DNA of 64,000 bases from Ramlibacter sp. (GTDB lineage: Bacteria; Pseudomonadota; Gammaproteobacteria; Burkholderiales; Burkholderiaceae_C). Below the pieces are notes generated by a model. It saw only the letters and a program-made list of their open reading frames with translations, was not told where the DNA came from and did no database searches. The position numbers and the translations under genes were made by a program. Below are positions 32,893 to 43,733 of this stretch, one piece after another. Within the stretch, counting starts at the first letter, position 1. The number at the start of each line of letters is the position of its first letter. The DNA is taken from the NCBI GenBank assembly GCA_030695945.1, contig JAUYOG010000050.1, forward strand, positions 1 through 64,000, given 5' to 3'.

Positions 32893-33685
32893 ACTTCTCG
32901 CCTTGTCGATGTCGCAGCCGGCCCGGCTGACCTTCTCGCTGCATACCCTGGCCGCGCGCGGCGGCGAAGACGGCAGGACGCGCGATGGGTGGGGCGTCGC
33001 GTTCTACCAGGGCGACGACGTGGCGCTGTTCCGCGAACCCTCGGCGGCGGGCAACAGCGCGCTGGTGCGCTACCTGGAGACCGAGGGACCGGGCACGACG
33101 CTGGCCATCTCGCACATCCGCCACGCGACGCAAGGCGGCGTGCAGTTGTCCAACACCCAGCCTTTCGCGCGCGAACTCGGCGGCCGCATGCACGTATTCG
33201 CCCACAACGGCCACCTGCCCGGCGTCGAGGCCAGCGCCACGATGCTGCTGGGCGCGCGCCGCCCCGTCGGCCAGACCGACTCCGAACACGCGTTCTGCGC
33301 CTTGCTGGAGCGGCTGCGCCCGCTTTGGCAGGAGGGCCATGTGCCGTCCCTGGAGGCTCGCCGGTCGCTGCTCGCCGAATTCGCGGGCGACTTGCGGGCG
33401 TTCGGTCCGGCCAACTTTCTCTACGCTGACGGCGACGCGCTGTTCGCCCATGGCAACCGGCGCATCCAGCCGGCGCTGGGGCGGATCGAACCGCCCGGGC
33501 TCTGGATCCTGCAGCGGCATTGCACGCCTCCCAAACCGTCGCCCGAGAGCCAGGGCGGCGTGTCCGTCGACCAAGGGGAACGTGCGATCGTGTGGATCGC
33601 CAGCGTACCGCTGACGGATGAAAGCTGGCGGCCGCTGGCGGAAGGCGAATTGGTGGCGGTGCGTGCCGGAGAACTGCTCGCCTAG
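32885..33685 (+). CDS. Class II glutamine amidotransferase domain protein (YafJ-like)
   Basis: A 266-residue Ntn-hydrolase of the GATase type 2 fold. The nucleophile is Cys2 in MCELLALSM, exposed after Met removal; RTRDGWGVAFYQ, SHIRHATQGGVQLSNTQPF and FAHNGHLPGV are family motifs. YafJ-like proteins have this single domain and no attached synthase domain, and their acceptor is not established. It overlaps the cation exporter gene, suggesting coupled translation, and converges with the histidine kinase gene with a 4-bp overlap. Confidence 0.87.
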   Translation: MCELLALSMSQPARLTFSLHTLAARGGEDGRTRDGWGVAFYQGDDVALFREPSAAGNSALVRYLETEGPGTTLAISHIRHATQGGVQLSNTQPFARELGGRMHVFAHNGHLPGVEASATMLLGARRPVGQTDSEHAFCALLERLRPLWQEGHVPSLEARRSLLAEFAGDLRAFGPANFLYADGDALFAHGNRRIQPALGRIEPPGLWILQRHCTPPKPSPESQGGVSVDQGERAIVWIASVPLTDESWRPLAEGELVAVRAGELLA

Positions 33686-35148
33686 GCTCGCGGCAGCACG
33701 AGCACCGCCTCCAGCCCGCCCTCCGGCAGGTTGCGCAGCGTGATATCGCCGCCGTGCCCCCGCGCGATGTTGCGCGCGATCGCCAGGCCCAGGCCGGTGC
33801 CGCCGGTGGCCCGGCTGCGCGAACCCTCCAGCCGGTAGAACGGTTCGAACACCTTCTCCAGCTCGGTCTCGGGGATGCCACGGCCCTCGTCGCGCACGCG
33901 GATGGTAAGCGTCGAAGCGCTGTCCTCGACCTTCACCGTGGCGCGGCTGCCGTACAGCACCGCGTTGTCCACCAGGTTCGCCAGGCAGCGCTTGAGCAGC
34001 GACACCACGCCGATGTAGGGCGCGTCGGCCCGGCCCTCGATGCGCACGCAGCGGCCCATGGCCTCGTTGTCCGATTGCAGGCTCTCCAGCAGCGCCATCA
34101 CGTTCACCGGCTGGCGCTGTTCGCCCCCGCCGAGCCCGCGCATGAACTCGAGCGTGTGCGTCACCATCGCTTCCATTTCCCTCAGGTCGCCCTCGAAGTG
34201 CCGGCGCATTTCCTCGTCGTCCATCAGGTCGGCACGCAGCCGCATGCGGGTGATCGGTGTCTTGAGATCGTGCGACATGGCCGCGAGGATGCGCGTGCGG
34301 TCCTCGATGAAGCGCGCCAGCCGGTCCTGCATGGTGTTGAAAGCGTGGGCCGCCTGCCGGATTTCGCGCGGCCCGTCTTCGGGCAATTTCGGGCTGTGGA
34401 TGTCCCGGCCCAGCGCCTCGGCGGCCGTTGCCAGTACGTGCAGCGGACGCGTCACCCACCGCACGGCGAAAAACGACAGCAGCAGCACCGCCGCCAGCAG
34501 CACGCCCAGCGCCAGCAGCAGCCGCCACGGCACGCCGTCCGACGCAGGTGGCAACAAGGTGTCGAACCGCGCCCAGGTCCCGTCGCGCAACTGCACTTCC
34601 GTGCGCAGCGCCGCGCCCATGCCCGGCGGCATGCGATGGCCTTCCGGGCCGCCGCCCATCATCATCCCCGGCCGGGGGCCAGGCCCGGGCCCCGGTCCTG
34701 CTCCGGGCCCACGCCCGAAGCCAGGCCCCGCCATCGGCCGGCTGAACGAGGCGGACGGATCGCCGGGGTGCACGCGCATCGCACGCTCCTCGCCGAGCGA
34801 CGCACGCAACATCGCGCCGAACATCGCCGCGCGGGCGCCCACGCCCGGCTCCGCCGGCTCGGCGGGCCCGGCCAGGGGCTTGTCATGCAGCGACAGCACC
34901 AGCGGCGGCATGCTGAGCACCGCGACGATGCGCTGGCGCTCGGCCGGCCCCATCGGGTCGAGCAGCTTGACCACGTCGGCGATGCGCTGCGCGTGCCGCG
35001 CCCCGCCGGCCGTGAGGAGCAGGCGGTCGCGTTCGGCCAGGTTGATCGCCGCGCTCAGCAGCTGGGCCAGCAACAGCCCGCTCGCGAGCACCAGCACGAG
35101 CCGGCCGAACAGCGACCCCGGCAACCAGCGGGCAGTGCGACGGTCCAT
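33682..35148 (-). CDS. Sensor histidine kinase of the EnvZ/OmpR class with Gly/Pro/Met-rich periplasmic segment
   Basis: A 488-residue membrane kinase. TM1 about residues 14-35, a periplasmic loop to about 207, TM2 about 208-228, a HAMP segment, then a HisKA box AAMSHDLKTPITRMRLRADLM (His near 293), the N box CLANLVDNAVLYG, DEGRGIPE and GTGLGLAIARNI. Residues 138-178 of the periplasmic loop are low-complexity: alternating Gly-Pro, then Met-rich GMMMGGG and HRMPPGMG. The divergent LTXXQ protein has a similar Gly/Met/His run. It overlaps the response regulator stop by 1 nt and surely phosphorylates that regulator. Confidence 0.9.
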   Translation of the reverse strand: MDRRTARWLPGSLFGRLVLVLASGLLLAQLLSAAINLAERDRLLLTAGGARHAQRIADVVKLLDPMGPAERQRIVAVLSMPPLVLSLHDKPLAGPAEPAEPGVGARAAMFGAMLRASLGEERAMRVHPGDPSASFSRPMAGPGFGRGPGAGPGPGPGPRPGMMMGGGPEGHRMPPGMGAALRTEVQLRDGTWARFDTLLPPASDGVPWRLLLALGVLLAAVLLLSFFAVRWVTRPLHVLATAAEALGRDIHSPKLPEDGPREIRQAAHAFNTMQDRLARFIEDRTRILAAMSHDLKTPITRMRLRADLMDDEEMRRHFEGDLREMEAMVTHTLEFMRGLGGGEQRQPVNVMALLESLQSDNEAMGRCVRIEGRADAPYIGVVSLLKRCLANLVDNAVLYGSRATVKVEDSASTLTIRVRDEGRGIPETELEKVFEPFYRLEGSRSRATGGTGLGLAIARNIARGHGGDITLRNLPEGGLEAVLVLPRA

Positions 35149-35873
35149 CAGCCCGCCGGCTTATGCACCGGCACCGAGAGCACGTAGCCCTCGCCGCGCA
35201 CGGTCTTGATCGTGACAGGGTCCGCGGGGTCGTCGCCCAGGCGCCGCCGCAGCCGGCTCACCTGCACGTCGACGCTGCGGTCCAGCGGCTCGGCCTCCTT
35301 GCCGCGCGTCATCTCCACCAGCTGGTCACGGTTGAGCACGCGGTTGGGATGGTCCAGGAAGATGCGCAGCAGCCGGTATTCGGCGCCGCCGATCGGCGTC
35401 ACCACGCCGTCGGGGGCGACGAGCTGGCGCAGCGTCGTGTCCAGCACCCATTGCCCGAACCGGATCTCGCGGCCCGGCTCCGGGCGCAGGTTGGGGGGCA
35501 GGCTGCGCACACGGCGCAGGATGACCTTGATGCGGGCCAGCAGCTCGCGCGCGCTGAAGGGCTTGGGGATGTAGTCGTCGGCGCCCATCTCCAGGCCGAC
35601 GATCCGGTCGGTCTCTTCGCCGCGCGCCGTGAGCATGATGACGGGGATCTCCGAGCGGGCGCGCAGGTTGCGGCACAGCGTCAAGCCGTCGTCGCCCGGC
35701 AGCATCAGGTCCAGCACGACCAGGTCGAACGTGCCCTTCTCCAGCGCCTGCCACATCGCGCGGCCATCGGCGACCGTGACGGTCCGCAGGCCGTTCTTCT
35801 CGAGATACCGGCCCAGCAAGGTGCGGATCTCGGCGTCGTCGTCGACGATGAGGATGTGGTCGGGGCGGTCCAT
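35148..35873 (-). CDS. OmpR-family response regulator
   Basis: A 241-residue regulator with receiver domain (ILIVDDDAEIRTLL, phospho-Asp in LVVLDLMLPGDDG near residue 53, KPF near 104) and a winged-helix DNA-binding domain (GAEYRLLRIFLDHPNRVLNRDQL, RSVDVQVSRLRRRLGDDP, IKTVRGEGYVLSVP). The ATG at 35873 (MDRPDHIL) is preferred over a longer N-terminus. It pairs with the kinase and probably controls the divergent LTXXQ gene; the palindrome at 35943-35961 is a candidate binding site. Confidence 0.92.
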   Translation of the reverse strand: MDRPDHILIVDDDAEIRTLLGRYLEKNGLRTVTVADGRAMWQALEKGTFDLVVLDLMLPGDDGLTLCRNLRARSEIPVIMLTARGEETDRIVGLEMGADDYIPKPFSARELLARIKVILRRVRSLPPNLRPEPGREIRFGQWVLDTTLRQLVAPDGVVTPIGGAEYRLLRIFLDHPNRVLNRDQLVEMTRGKEAEPLDRSVDVQVSRLRRRLGDDPADPVTIKTVRGEGYVLSVPVHKPAG

Positions 35874-35942
35874 GATGCGATTACACCGTCGCGCAGGCGG
35901 GCTTTCGAACGGGAAGGTAACACAGCATGTCAAACCCGCCGC

Positions 35943-35961
35943 TTGTCGCGCTGCGCGACAA
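35943..35961. promoter_or_regulatory. Palindrome in the RR/LTXXQ divergent promoter
   Basis: TTGTCGCG-CTG-CGCGACAA is a perfect 8-bp dyad, 70 bp from the response regulator start and 95 bp from the LTXXQ-protein start. There is no U-tract on the correct side for a terminator in either direction, so an operator is more likely. Confidence 0.45.
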
Positions 35962-36055
35962 AAAACCCCGCACCGGACATTCCGCGCTTACATAGCCGCA
36001 GTGCAATGAATAGGCCGCGCGGGGTTCCGCGTGGCAACACTGACAGGAGTTGGAC

Positions 36056-36592
36056 ATGAAACGCACCTACAAAGCCATCGCCGGCGTCGCCGCCGTGTTG
36101 TCTCTCGCGCTCGCCGCCACCGTTTACGCGCATCCGGGCGGCGGGATGGGCCCCGGTTCAGGGATGGGCCCGGGCCACGGCATGGGGCCGGGCATGGGCA
36201 TGGGCATGGGCCGCGGGATGGGCGCCGCCGACATGACGGCAGCCGCATCGGCACGCATGGCACAACTGAAGGCCGAACTGAAGATCACTTCCGCGCAGGA
36301 AACGGCATGGAAAGCCTACGAAGCCGCCGTCACCCAGCAGGCCGCGGCCATGCAGGCCATGCGCACCCAGATGCAGTCGCTGATGCACAACGCGCAGCCC
36401 GGCACCACGGCGCCCGATTGGGCGGCCCAGCGCGACGCGATGTTCAAGCAGCGCGAGGCGGGGCAGCAAGCCCACACCGCGGCGGTCAAGGCGCTTTATT
36501 CCGTGCTGACGCCTGAGCAGAGGGCCATCGCCGACCGCGACATGGGGCCGATGGGCGGGTACCGCATGGGCGGCTGGCACCGCATGCGCTGA
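36056..36592 (+). CDS. LTXXQ/Spy-like periplasmic protein with Gly/Met-rich N-terminus
   Basis: A 178-residue exported protein: signal peptide VAAVLSLALAATVYAH, then a low-complexity stretch at about residues 28-57 built on G-M-G-P-G and G-M repeats, then a helical CpxP/Spy-like domain (ASARMAQLKAELKITSAQETAWKAYEAAV, YSVLTPEQRAIADRD). The LTPEQR element is the family signature. Spy-like proteins are chaperones or metal/envelope-stress sensors. AGGAG lies 6 nt before the ATG at 36056. It is divergent from a two-component system and is likely its target or feedback partner. Confidence 0.82.
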   Translation: MKRTYKAIAGVAAVLSLALAATVYAHPGGGMGPGSGMGPGHGMGPGMGMGMGRGMGAADMTAAASARMAQLKAELKITSAQETAWKAYEAAVTQQAAAMQAMRTQMQSLMHNAQPGTTAPDWAAQRDAMFKQREAGQQAHTAAVKALYSVLTPEQRAIADRDMGPMGGYRMGGWHRMR

Positions 36593-36637
36593 TCCACGTC
36601 ATTGCCACCGGCCGGCGGCAGCGGGTATCGTTGCCAC

Positions 36638-36895
36638 ATGGCCCTGTTCTACAAGACGAGCCGCCTGTGGGTGATCGACTTCACCTACGACGGCCGCCCC
36701 CGCCGCTGGATCAAGCCGCTGCGCGACAACGAGGATGGCCCTGCCGTGCTGGCCGCCGAACTGCTCGACCTCTACGGCTCGCGTGCCCGCGTCGTGGGGA
36801 TTCGACCGGCCACCCACGACGAAGAGACACAGTACATACACGGCGATCTGCCGAAGAATGTGCTGTGCCCCACGGGCCGCCGCGGCAGCCCCTAG
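36638..36895 (+). CDS. Conserved hypothetical small protein
   Basis: An 85-residue basic protein from the ATG at 36638: ALFYKTSRLWVIDFTYDGRPRRWIKPL at the N-terminus, then AVLAAELLDLYGSRARVVGIRPATHDEETQYIHGDLP. It has the look of a small cytoplasmic alpha/beta protein; no motif or family with known function is recognised. No strong ribosome-binding site is visible. It converges on the next gene with an 8-bp gap. Confidence 0.55.
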   Translation: MALFYKTSRLWVIDFTYDGRPRRWIKPLRDNEDGPAVLAAELLDLYGSRARVVGIRPATHDEETQYIHGDLPKNVLCPTGRRGSP

Positions 36896-36902
36896 CAGCC
36901 GG

Positions 36903-37334
36903 CTACAGCGACAGCAGCCGCTGGAAGAACGAGCGGTACCGCCGCAGCGCCACCCGCATGTTCTCGGTGGAAGCGCCGCCCTCGGGTGCGCTCATCTGCT
37001 CCTCGAAGCGCTGGCGTTCGTCGGCGAAGCTCTCGGCCAGGTTCTTCATCACCTGCGCGACCAGCTCGTCGGCCCTTTGCACGGCCTGGCGCGGATCGTC
37101 GACGAACCCGATCTGCACAGCGTCCCAGCGCGAGCGGAAGTCGCCCGCCATCTCCGGCGGGAACAGCGCGGCCAACTCTTCGCCCTCGCCCTCGCGCCGC
37201 TCCACGCGGCCGTCGCCGTCGGCATCGGCCGCTTCGCGGGCCGTACGGGCCGTGCGCTCGGCGGGCCGGGCGCCCGCTGCCGCGAAGTCGGCCGTGGTCA
37301 GGGTCTTTTCCGTATCGACGGTATCGGTGTTCAT
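36903..37334 (-). CDS. Hypothetical protein, paralogue of the upstream gene product
   Basis: A 143-residue soluble, strongly acidic protein. An N-terminal Thr/Ala-rich part with DADGDGRVERREGEGEE is followed by a helical domain: FRSRWDAVQIGFVDDPRQAVQRADELVAQVM, then MRVALRRYRSFFQRLLSL at the C-terminus. The same two blocks occur in the upstream protein (37331-37918). The gene overlaps that one by 4 nt (ATGA), so they are translated together. The function is unknown. Confidence 0.7.
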   Translation of the reverse strand: MNTDTVDTEKTLTTADFAAAGARPAERTARTAREAADADGDGRVERREGEGEELAALFPPEMAGDFRSRWDAVQIGFVDDPRQAVQRADELVAQVMKNLAESFADERQRFEEQMSAPEGGASTENMRVALRRYRSFFQRLLSL

Positions 37335-37918
37335 GAATGGGCCTCCATGTGGTTGGCGGGGGCTCGCTCGTCCTGCCGGACTTCGAGCAGATCATCGAAA
37401 AGGGCACGGTAGTGCACGACGGCTTTGCGGAGCGCCTCGGTGTCGGCGTCGCCCGCGCGGTCGAGCGTGGCAATTGCCTGGGCCGCGCGGTAGTGGTCCA
37501 CCACATCGGGGTGATCGACCGAGATGTCGGCCGCGCGCCGCTCGAAATCACCCATCGGGTAGCCGCGCTTTTGCATCAGCTCGCGCACGAGCCGGTCGGC
37601 GTCGGCCAGCACACCCTTCGGGTTGTCGACGAAACGGCCCTGGATAGCGCGCCACTCACGGCTGAACCGCTCGGCCTCACCCGGCGTGAGCGGCACGATG
37701 TCGAGCTTGGCGACGCGTTTCTGGCGGGCGCGCAACTCGGCCTCGGCCTTCGGCCGGCTGCCCAGTTCGTCCACGGCCCGGCTGTATTCAGGGCCGAAGC
37801 GATCAACCAGCCCCTGGGACTCGTTCCTGCGCCAGACGAAGAACGCCACGAGGGCCAGCAGCGCGATGAGGACGATCGAGCCCAGCAATTCCCAGTCCTG
37901 TGTGCCGAACATGTCCAT
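37331..37918 (-). CDS. Hypothetical single-pass membrane protein
   Basis: A 195-residue protein with one N-terminal helix (residues 10-29, LLGSIVLIALLALVAFFVWRR) and a soluble helical domain. The blocks FSREWRAIQGRFVDNPKGVLADADRLVRELM and LRKAVVHYRALFDDLLEV match the downstream paralogue. AGGAG lies 7 nt before the ATG. Proteins of this type occur as membrane/soluble pairs in Burkholderiales, but no function is known to me. Confidence 0.72.
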   Translation of the reverse strand: MDMFGTQDWELLGSIVLIALLALVAFFVWRRNESQGLVDRFGPEYSRAVDELGSRPKAEAELRARQKRVAKLDIVPLTPGEAERFSREWRAIQGRFVDNPKGVLADADRLVRELMQKRGYPMGDFERRAADISVDHPDVVDHYRAAQAIATLDRAGDADTEALRKAVVHYRALFDDLLEVRQDERAPANHMEAHS

Positions 37919-38042
37919 AGGTTTCTCCTGTTGAAGTTCACCCGTGTCAATCTAGGAGTCCGCGCTGCGCCCCGGTGTCGGAAGCAGCCGCTATCGCCCC
38001 AGCAGTGTTCCGATGAAGGTGTAGGACCGACCCGACCCAGCA

Positions 38043-38056
38043 CTGACGCAGGTCAA
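38043..38056 (+). promoter_or_regulatory. FNR-like box before candidate sRNA
   Basis: CTGACGCAGGTCAA has one perfect half-site (GTCAA) and one with a single mismatch. TAGATT (38078-38083) lies 21 nt downstream, which puts a transcription start near 38090 at class II distance. It also lies 125 bp upstream of the divergent gene at 37918. Confidence 0.55.
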
Positions 38057-38089
38057 GGAAATCCGCGTGCGGGCGACTAGATTGAAGTC

Positions 38090-38272
38090 AGGCCGACGCG
38101 AGGCTGAAGGCCTCCGCGGCGAACGGCCAAGGGGCGCAACCCCGCGGCCAGGATCCGGCGTCCCGCTGACGCCGGGATGGACGGAGACGACATCAGACCG
38201 GCCGGGCCAGCCGCCCACCGGAGTCTCCACCGACCCGCCGCCCGTGTGAACGGCCCGGCGGGTTTCTCTTTT
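38090..38272 (+). ncRNA. Candidate structured small RNA, possibly FNR-activated
   Basis: No protein gene occupies 37919-38368. Downstream of an FNR-like box and a TAGATT -10 element come consecutive hairpins: CGCGAGGC/GCCTCCGCG (38097-38118, one bulge), GGGG-CGCAA-CCCC (38131-38143) flanked by GGCC on both sides, CCGGCGT/ACGCCGG (38155-38175), GGAGAC/GTCTCC (38183-38188 with 38223-38228), and a terminator stem with a U-rich tail. The direction is plus because of the U-tract. The size would be about 180 nt. Riboswitch consensus sequences that I know (cobalamin, Moco, czcD) do not fit. Function and targets are unknown. Confidence 0.55.
38233..38272 (+). terminator. Rho-independent terminator
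   Basis: ACCCGCCG (38233-38240) pairs perfectly with CGGCGGGT (38256-38263), and TTTCTCTTTT follows. No coding sequence ends just upstream on this strand, which supports a noncoding transcript. Confidence 0.75.
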
Positions 38273-38318
38273 GGGAACCCGTCTCTTGAAACGGCGGCGG
38301 TTTGACCCATCTCATTTG

Positions 38319-38334
38319 ATACTGGGGGGAGTAT
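38319..38334. promoter_or_regulatory. RcnR/CsoR-family operator
   Basis: ATACT-GGGGGG-AGTAT is a G-tract flanked by a perfect 5-bp dyad, the form of operator known for RcnR and relatives (TACT-G6-AGTA, sometimes with one extra base). It lies 35 bp before the RND operon start. A CsoR/RcnR-family gene closes that operon at 43419-43709. Confidence 0.8.
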
Positions 38335-38368
38335 GTTAATATCATCCTGTGAACCCGGCACCAACACC

Positions 38369-39436
38369 ATGCATTTCCTGAACGCTCTTGCTTCCCTGCT
38401 CACGGCGCTGGCGCTCGCCGGCGCCGCGCATTCGGCGCCGGCCACCGTCGCGGTGCCCGTGGTCAAGGCCGGGATGCAGGCGGTTGCGGCCGGCTTCGAG
38501 TTCGACGGGGTGGTGCAACCCGTGACGCAAAGCACCGTGGCCGCGCAAGTCGGCGGTCGCATCGCCCGGCTGGCGGTCAAGGCCGGTGACCCGGTGCGCG
38601 CCGGCCAGGTCCTGGCCACCATCGACGACCGCGAGACGCGCACCGGCCTGCAACGCAGCCAGGCGCAGGCGGCCCAGGCCGAAGCGGAATACCGCAACGC
38701 CCGCGCCCAGTTCGAGCGCACTCGCGAATTGCAGTCGAAGGGCTTTGTCAGCATGGCCGCGCTCGATACGGCGCAGGCCGCCTTCAACGCCGCACAGGCG
38801 GGCCGCGACCAGGCGGCCGCCGGCCAGCGCCAGTCGGCGATCGAGCAGGGGTTCACGCAGGTGACCGCGCCCTACGACGGCTGGGTGCTCGAGACGCTGG
38901 TGCAGTCCGGTGACCTGGCCGTGCCCGGCAAGCCCTTGTTGACGCTCTATGCCCCGTTGCCCCTTCGAGTCGTGGTGCACGTGCCCGCGTCGCGCGCGGC
39001 CGAAGCGCGCGCCGCGGCGCAGGTGGAAATCATGCTGGACGGCGGCCCCGGCAAGGGCCAATGGATCAGCCCCGTCTCCCGCATCATGCTGCCGGCCGCG
39101 GACCCGGTCGCACAGACGCTGGAGTGGCGACTCGAGCTGCCCGCGGGCACGGCCCGCTCGGCCGCGCCGGGACAGCAGGTCCACGTCCGCTTCTCGGGCG
39201 GCACGCAAAAGCGCCTCATCATCCCCGCCGGTGCCGTGCTGCGCCGCGGCGAACTGACGGCCGTGTACGTGGCCGCGCCGGGCGGCGCCGGCTTCGTCCT
39301 GAAGGCCGTACGCCTCGGCGCCGACCACGGCGCGGCGGGCGTGGAAGTGCTTGCCGGCCTCGGCAGCGCCGAACTGGTGGCGGTGGACCCCGTCAAGGCG
39401 GGCCTGGCCGGCGCCCGGCCGGCGCTCGCACCCTGA
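38369..39436 (+). CDS. RND efflux periplasmic adaptor (membrane fusion protein)
   Basis: A 355-residue HlyD/AcrA-type adaptor with signal peptide (LASLLTALALAGAAHSAP). The lipoyl-like halves VQPVTQSTVAAQVGGRIARLAVKAGDPVRAGQVLATIDD and VTAPYDGWVLETLVQSGDLAVPGKPLLTLY flank an Ala/Gln-rich coiled-coil hairpin (about residues 95-155). The ATG at 38369 starts the signal peptide; an upstream ATG at 38333 overlaps the operator and is less likely. It bridges the RND pump to an outer-membrane channel not encoded here. Confidence 0.88.
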   Translation: MHFLNALASLLTALALAGAAHSAPATVAVPVVKAGMQAVAAGFEFDGVVQPVTQSTVAAQVGGRIARLAVKAGDPVRAGQVLATIDDRETRTGLQRSQAQAAQAEAEYRNARAQFERTRELQSKGFVSMAALDTAQAAFNAAQAGRDQAAAGQRQSAIEQGFTQVTAPYDGWVLETLVQSGDLAVPGKPLLTLYAPLPLRVVVHVPASRAAEARAAAQVEIMLDGGPGKGQWISPVSRIMLPAADPVAQTLEWRLELPAGTARSAAPGQQVHVRFSGGTQKRLIIPAGAVLRRGELTAVYVAAPGGAGFVLKAVRLGADHGAAGVEVLAGLGSAELVAVDPVKAGLAGARPALAP

Positions 39437-39449
39437 TCGGGAGGGCGCC

Positions 39450-42745
<3,296 letters not shown>

Positions 42746-42749
<4 letters not shown>

Positions 42750-42970
42750 CCGTCGAACGCTACATCCGCATCTTCGCGGGTATTTTCATCCTCGCATCGC
42801 TCGCGATGGGCATCGAGGGCAGCCCGCTGTTCGTCAGCAAATGGGCGCTGGCCGTCACGGCCTTCGTCGGCTTCAACCTGTTCCAGTTCGGTTTCACGAA
42901 GTTCTGTCCGCTCGGCATCATCCTGCGCAAGCTGGGCGTGCCGGAAGGCACCGGCGCCTGCGGGAGCTGA
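42746..42970 (+). CDS. DUF2892 (YgaP-type membrane domain) protein
   Basis: A 74-residue protein with two helices (IFAGIFILASLAMG and WALAVTAFVGFNLFQFGF) and the FTKFCPLGIILRKLGV motif typical of the DUF2892 domain that follows rhodanese in YgaP. It ends in GTGACGS. AAGGAG precedes the ATG, which overlaps the RND stop. Such domains accompany sulfur-relay proteins; here it stands alone. Confidence 0.88.
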
Positions 42971-42975
42971 ACGCG

Positions 42976-43422
42976 ATGAGCGAAGAACTCGTTCGCGTCG
43001 AACTGGCGCAGCAGGAGGACTATCGCTTTACCGTGCGCTTCGGCGGCGCGGTGCCCGATTTGGTGGCCGATGAACCGGCGCCGCTCGGGTCGGGCGTGGG
43101 GCCCTCCCCCGTGCAGCTGCTGGCGGCCTCCGTCGGCAACTGTCTCTCGGACTCGCTGCTGTTCGCCCTGCGCAAGTACAGGCAGAAGCCCGAGCCGATC
43201 ACTTGCACCGTGGAGGCCAACGTCGGGCGCAACGACCAGGGCCGCCTGCGGGTGCTGTCGATCAAGGCCGTGCTCACCCTGGGCGTGGCCGGCGCGACGC
43301 TGGAACACCTGGACCGGGTGCTCGGCCAGTTCGAATCGTTCTGCACCGTGACGCAGAGCGTCGGACAGGGTATCGTGGTGGCCGTCGAAGTATGGGACGC
43401 AGCAGGCCTGCGTTTGAAATGA
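42976..43422 (+). CDS. OsmC-family thiol peroxidase/sulfur-relay protein
   Basis: A 148-residue OsmC/Ohr-fold protein. The two redox cysteines lie in AASVGNCLSDSLLFALRK (about residue 55) and FESFCTVTQSVGQGI (about residue 122). OsmC-like proteins reduce organic hydroperoxides or act in thiol transfer. Its place between DUF2892 and a CsoR-family gene supports a reactive-sulfur or electrophile stress role. The stop overlaps the next start. Confidence 0.88.
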   Translation: MSEELVRVELAQQEDYRFTVRFGGAVPDLVADEPAPLGSGVGPSPVQLLAASVGNCLSDSLLFALRKYRQKPEPITCTVEANVGRNDQGRLRVLSIKAVLTLGVAGATLEHLDRVLGQFESFCTVTQSVGQGIVVAVEVWDAAGLRLK

Positions 43423-43709
43423 TGGCAACGCTCACCAACGAATCGGCCCGCGCCGACATCCTCAGCCGGCTCAAGCGCGCCGAGGGCCAGCTGCGCGGCG
43501 TGCAGCGCATGCTCGAGGAAGGCTCGCCCTGCCTCGACATCGCGCAGCAGTTTTCCGCGGTGCGCAAGGCGCTGGACAGCACCTACGTGCGCATGACCAT
43601 GTGCCTGCTCGAACAGGAGTTGCAGGCGATGCAGCCGGGCGCGAAGAGCCATGCGAGGCTCGAGCCGTTGATGGCGGATGTGCAAAAGCTGCTGACGCGG
43701 TTCAGCTGA
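43419..43709 (+). CDS. CsoR/RcnR-family repressor with noncanonical cysteine spacing
   Basis: A 96-residue all-helical DUF156 repressor: ILSRLKRAEGQLRGVQRMLEEGSPCLDIAQQFSAVRKAL then STYVRMTMCLLEQELQAM. The first Cys (SPC) aligns with the conserved ligand of CsoR/RcnR/CstR. The second Cys is 24 residues later, whereas CstR has its second thiol 29 residues later and CsoR a His/Cys pair at 25 and 29. The inducer therefore cannot be assigned. It probably binds the G-tract operator at 38319-38334 and shuts off its own operon. Confidence 0.85.
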   Translation: MMATLTNESARADILSRLKRAEGQLRGVQRMLEEGSPCLDIAQQFSAVRKALDSTYVRMTMCLLEQELQAMQPGAKSHARLEPLMADVQKLLTRFS

Positions 43710-43733
43710 CGCGGGCGCGAGCGGGGCGCGCCG

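Noticed and set aside
38060-38272. Known metabolite riboswitch upstream of the RND operon
   Set aside because: The hairpins do not match the cobalamin, molybdenum-cofactor, czcD/NiCo or yybP-ykoY consensus I remember, and a terminator plus a separate operator lie between it and the operon.
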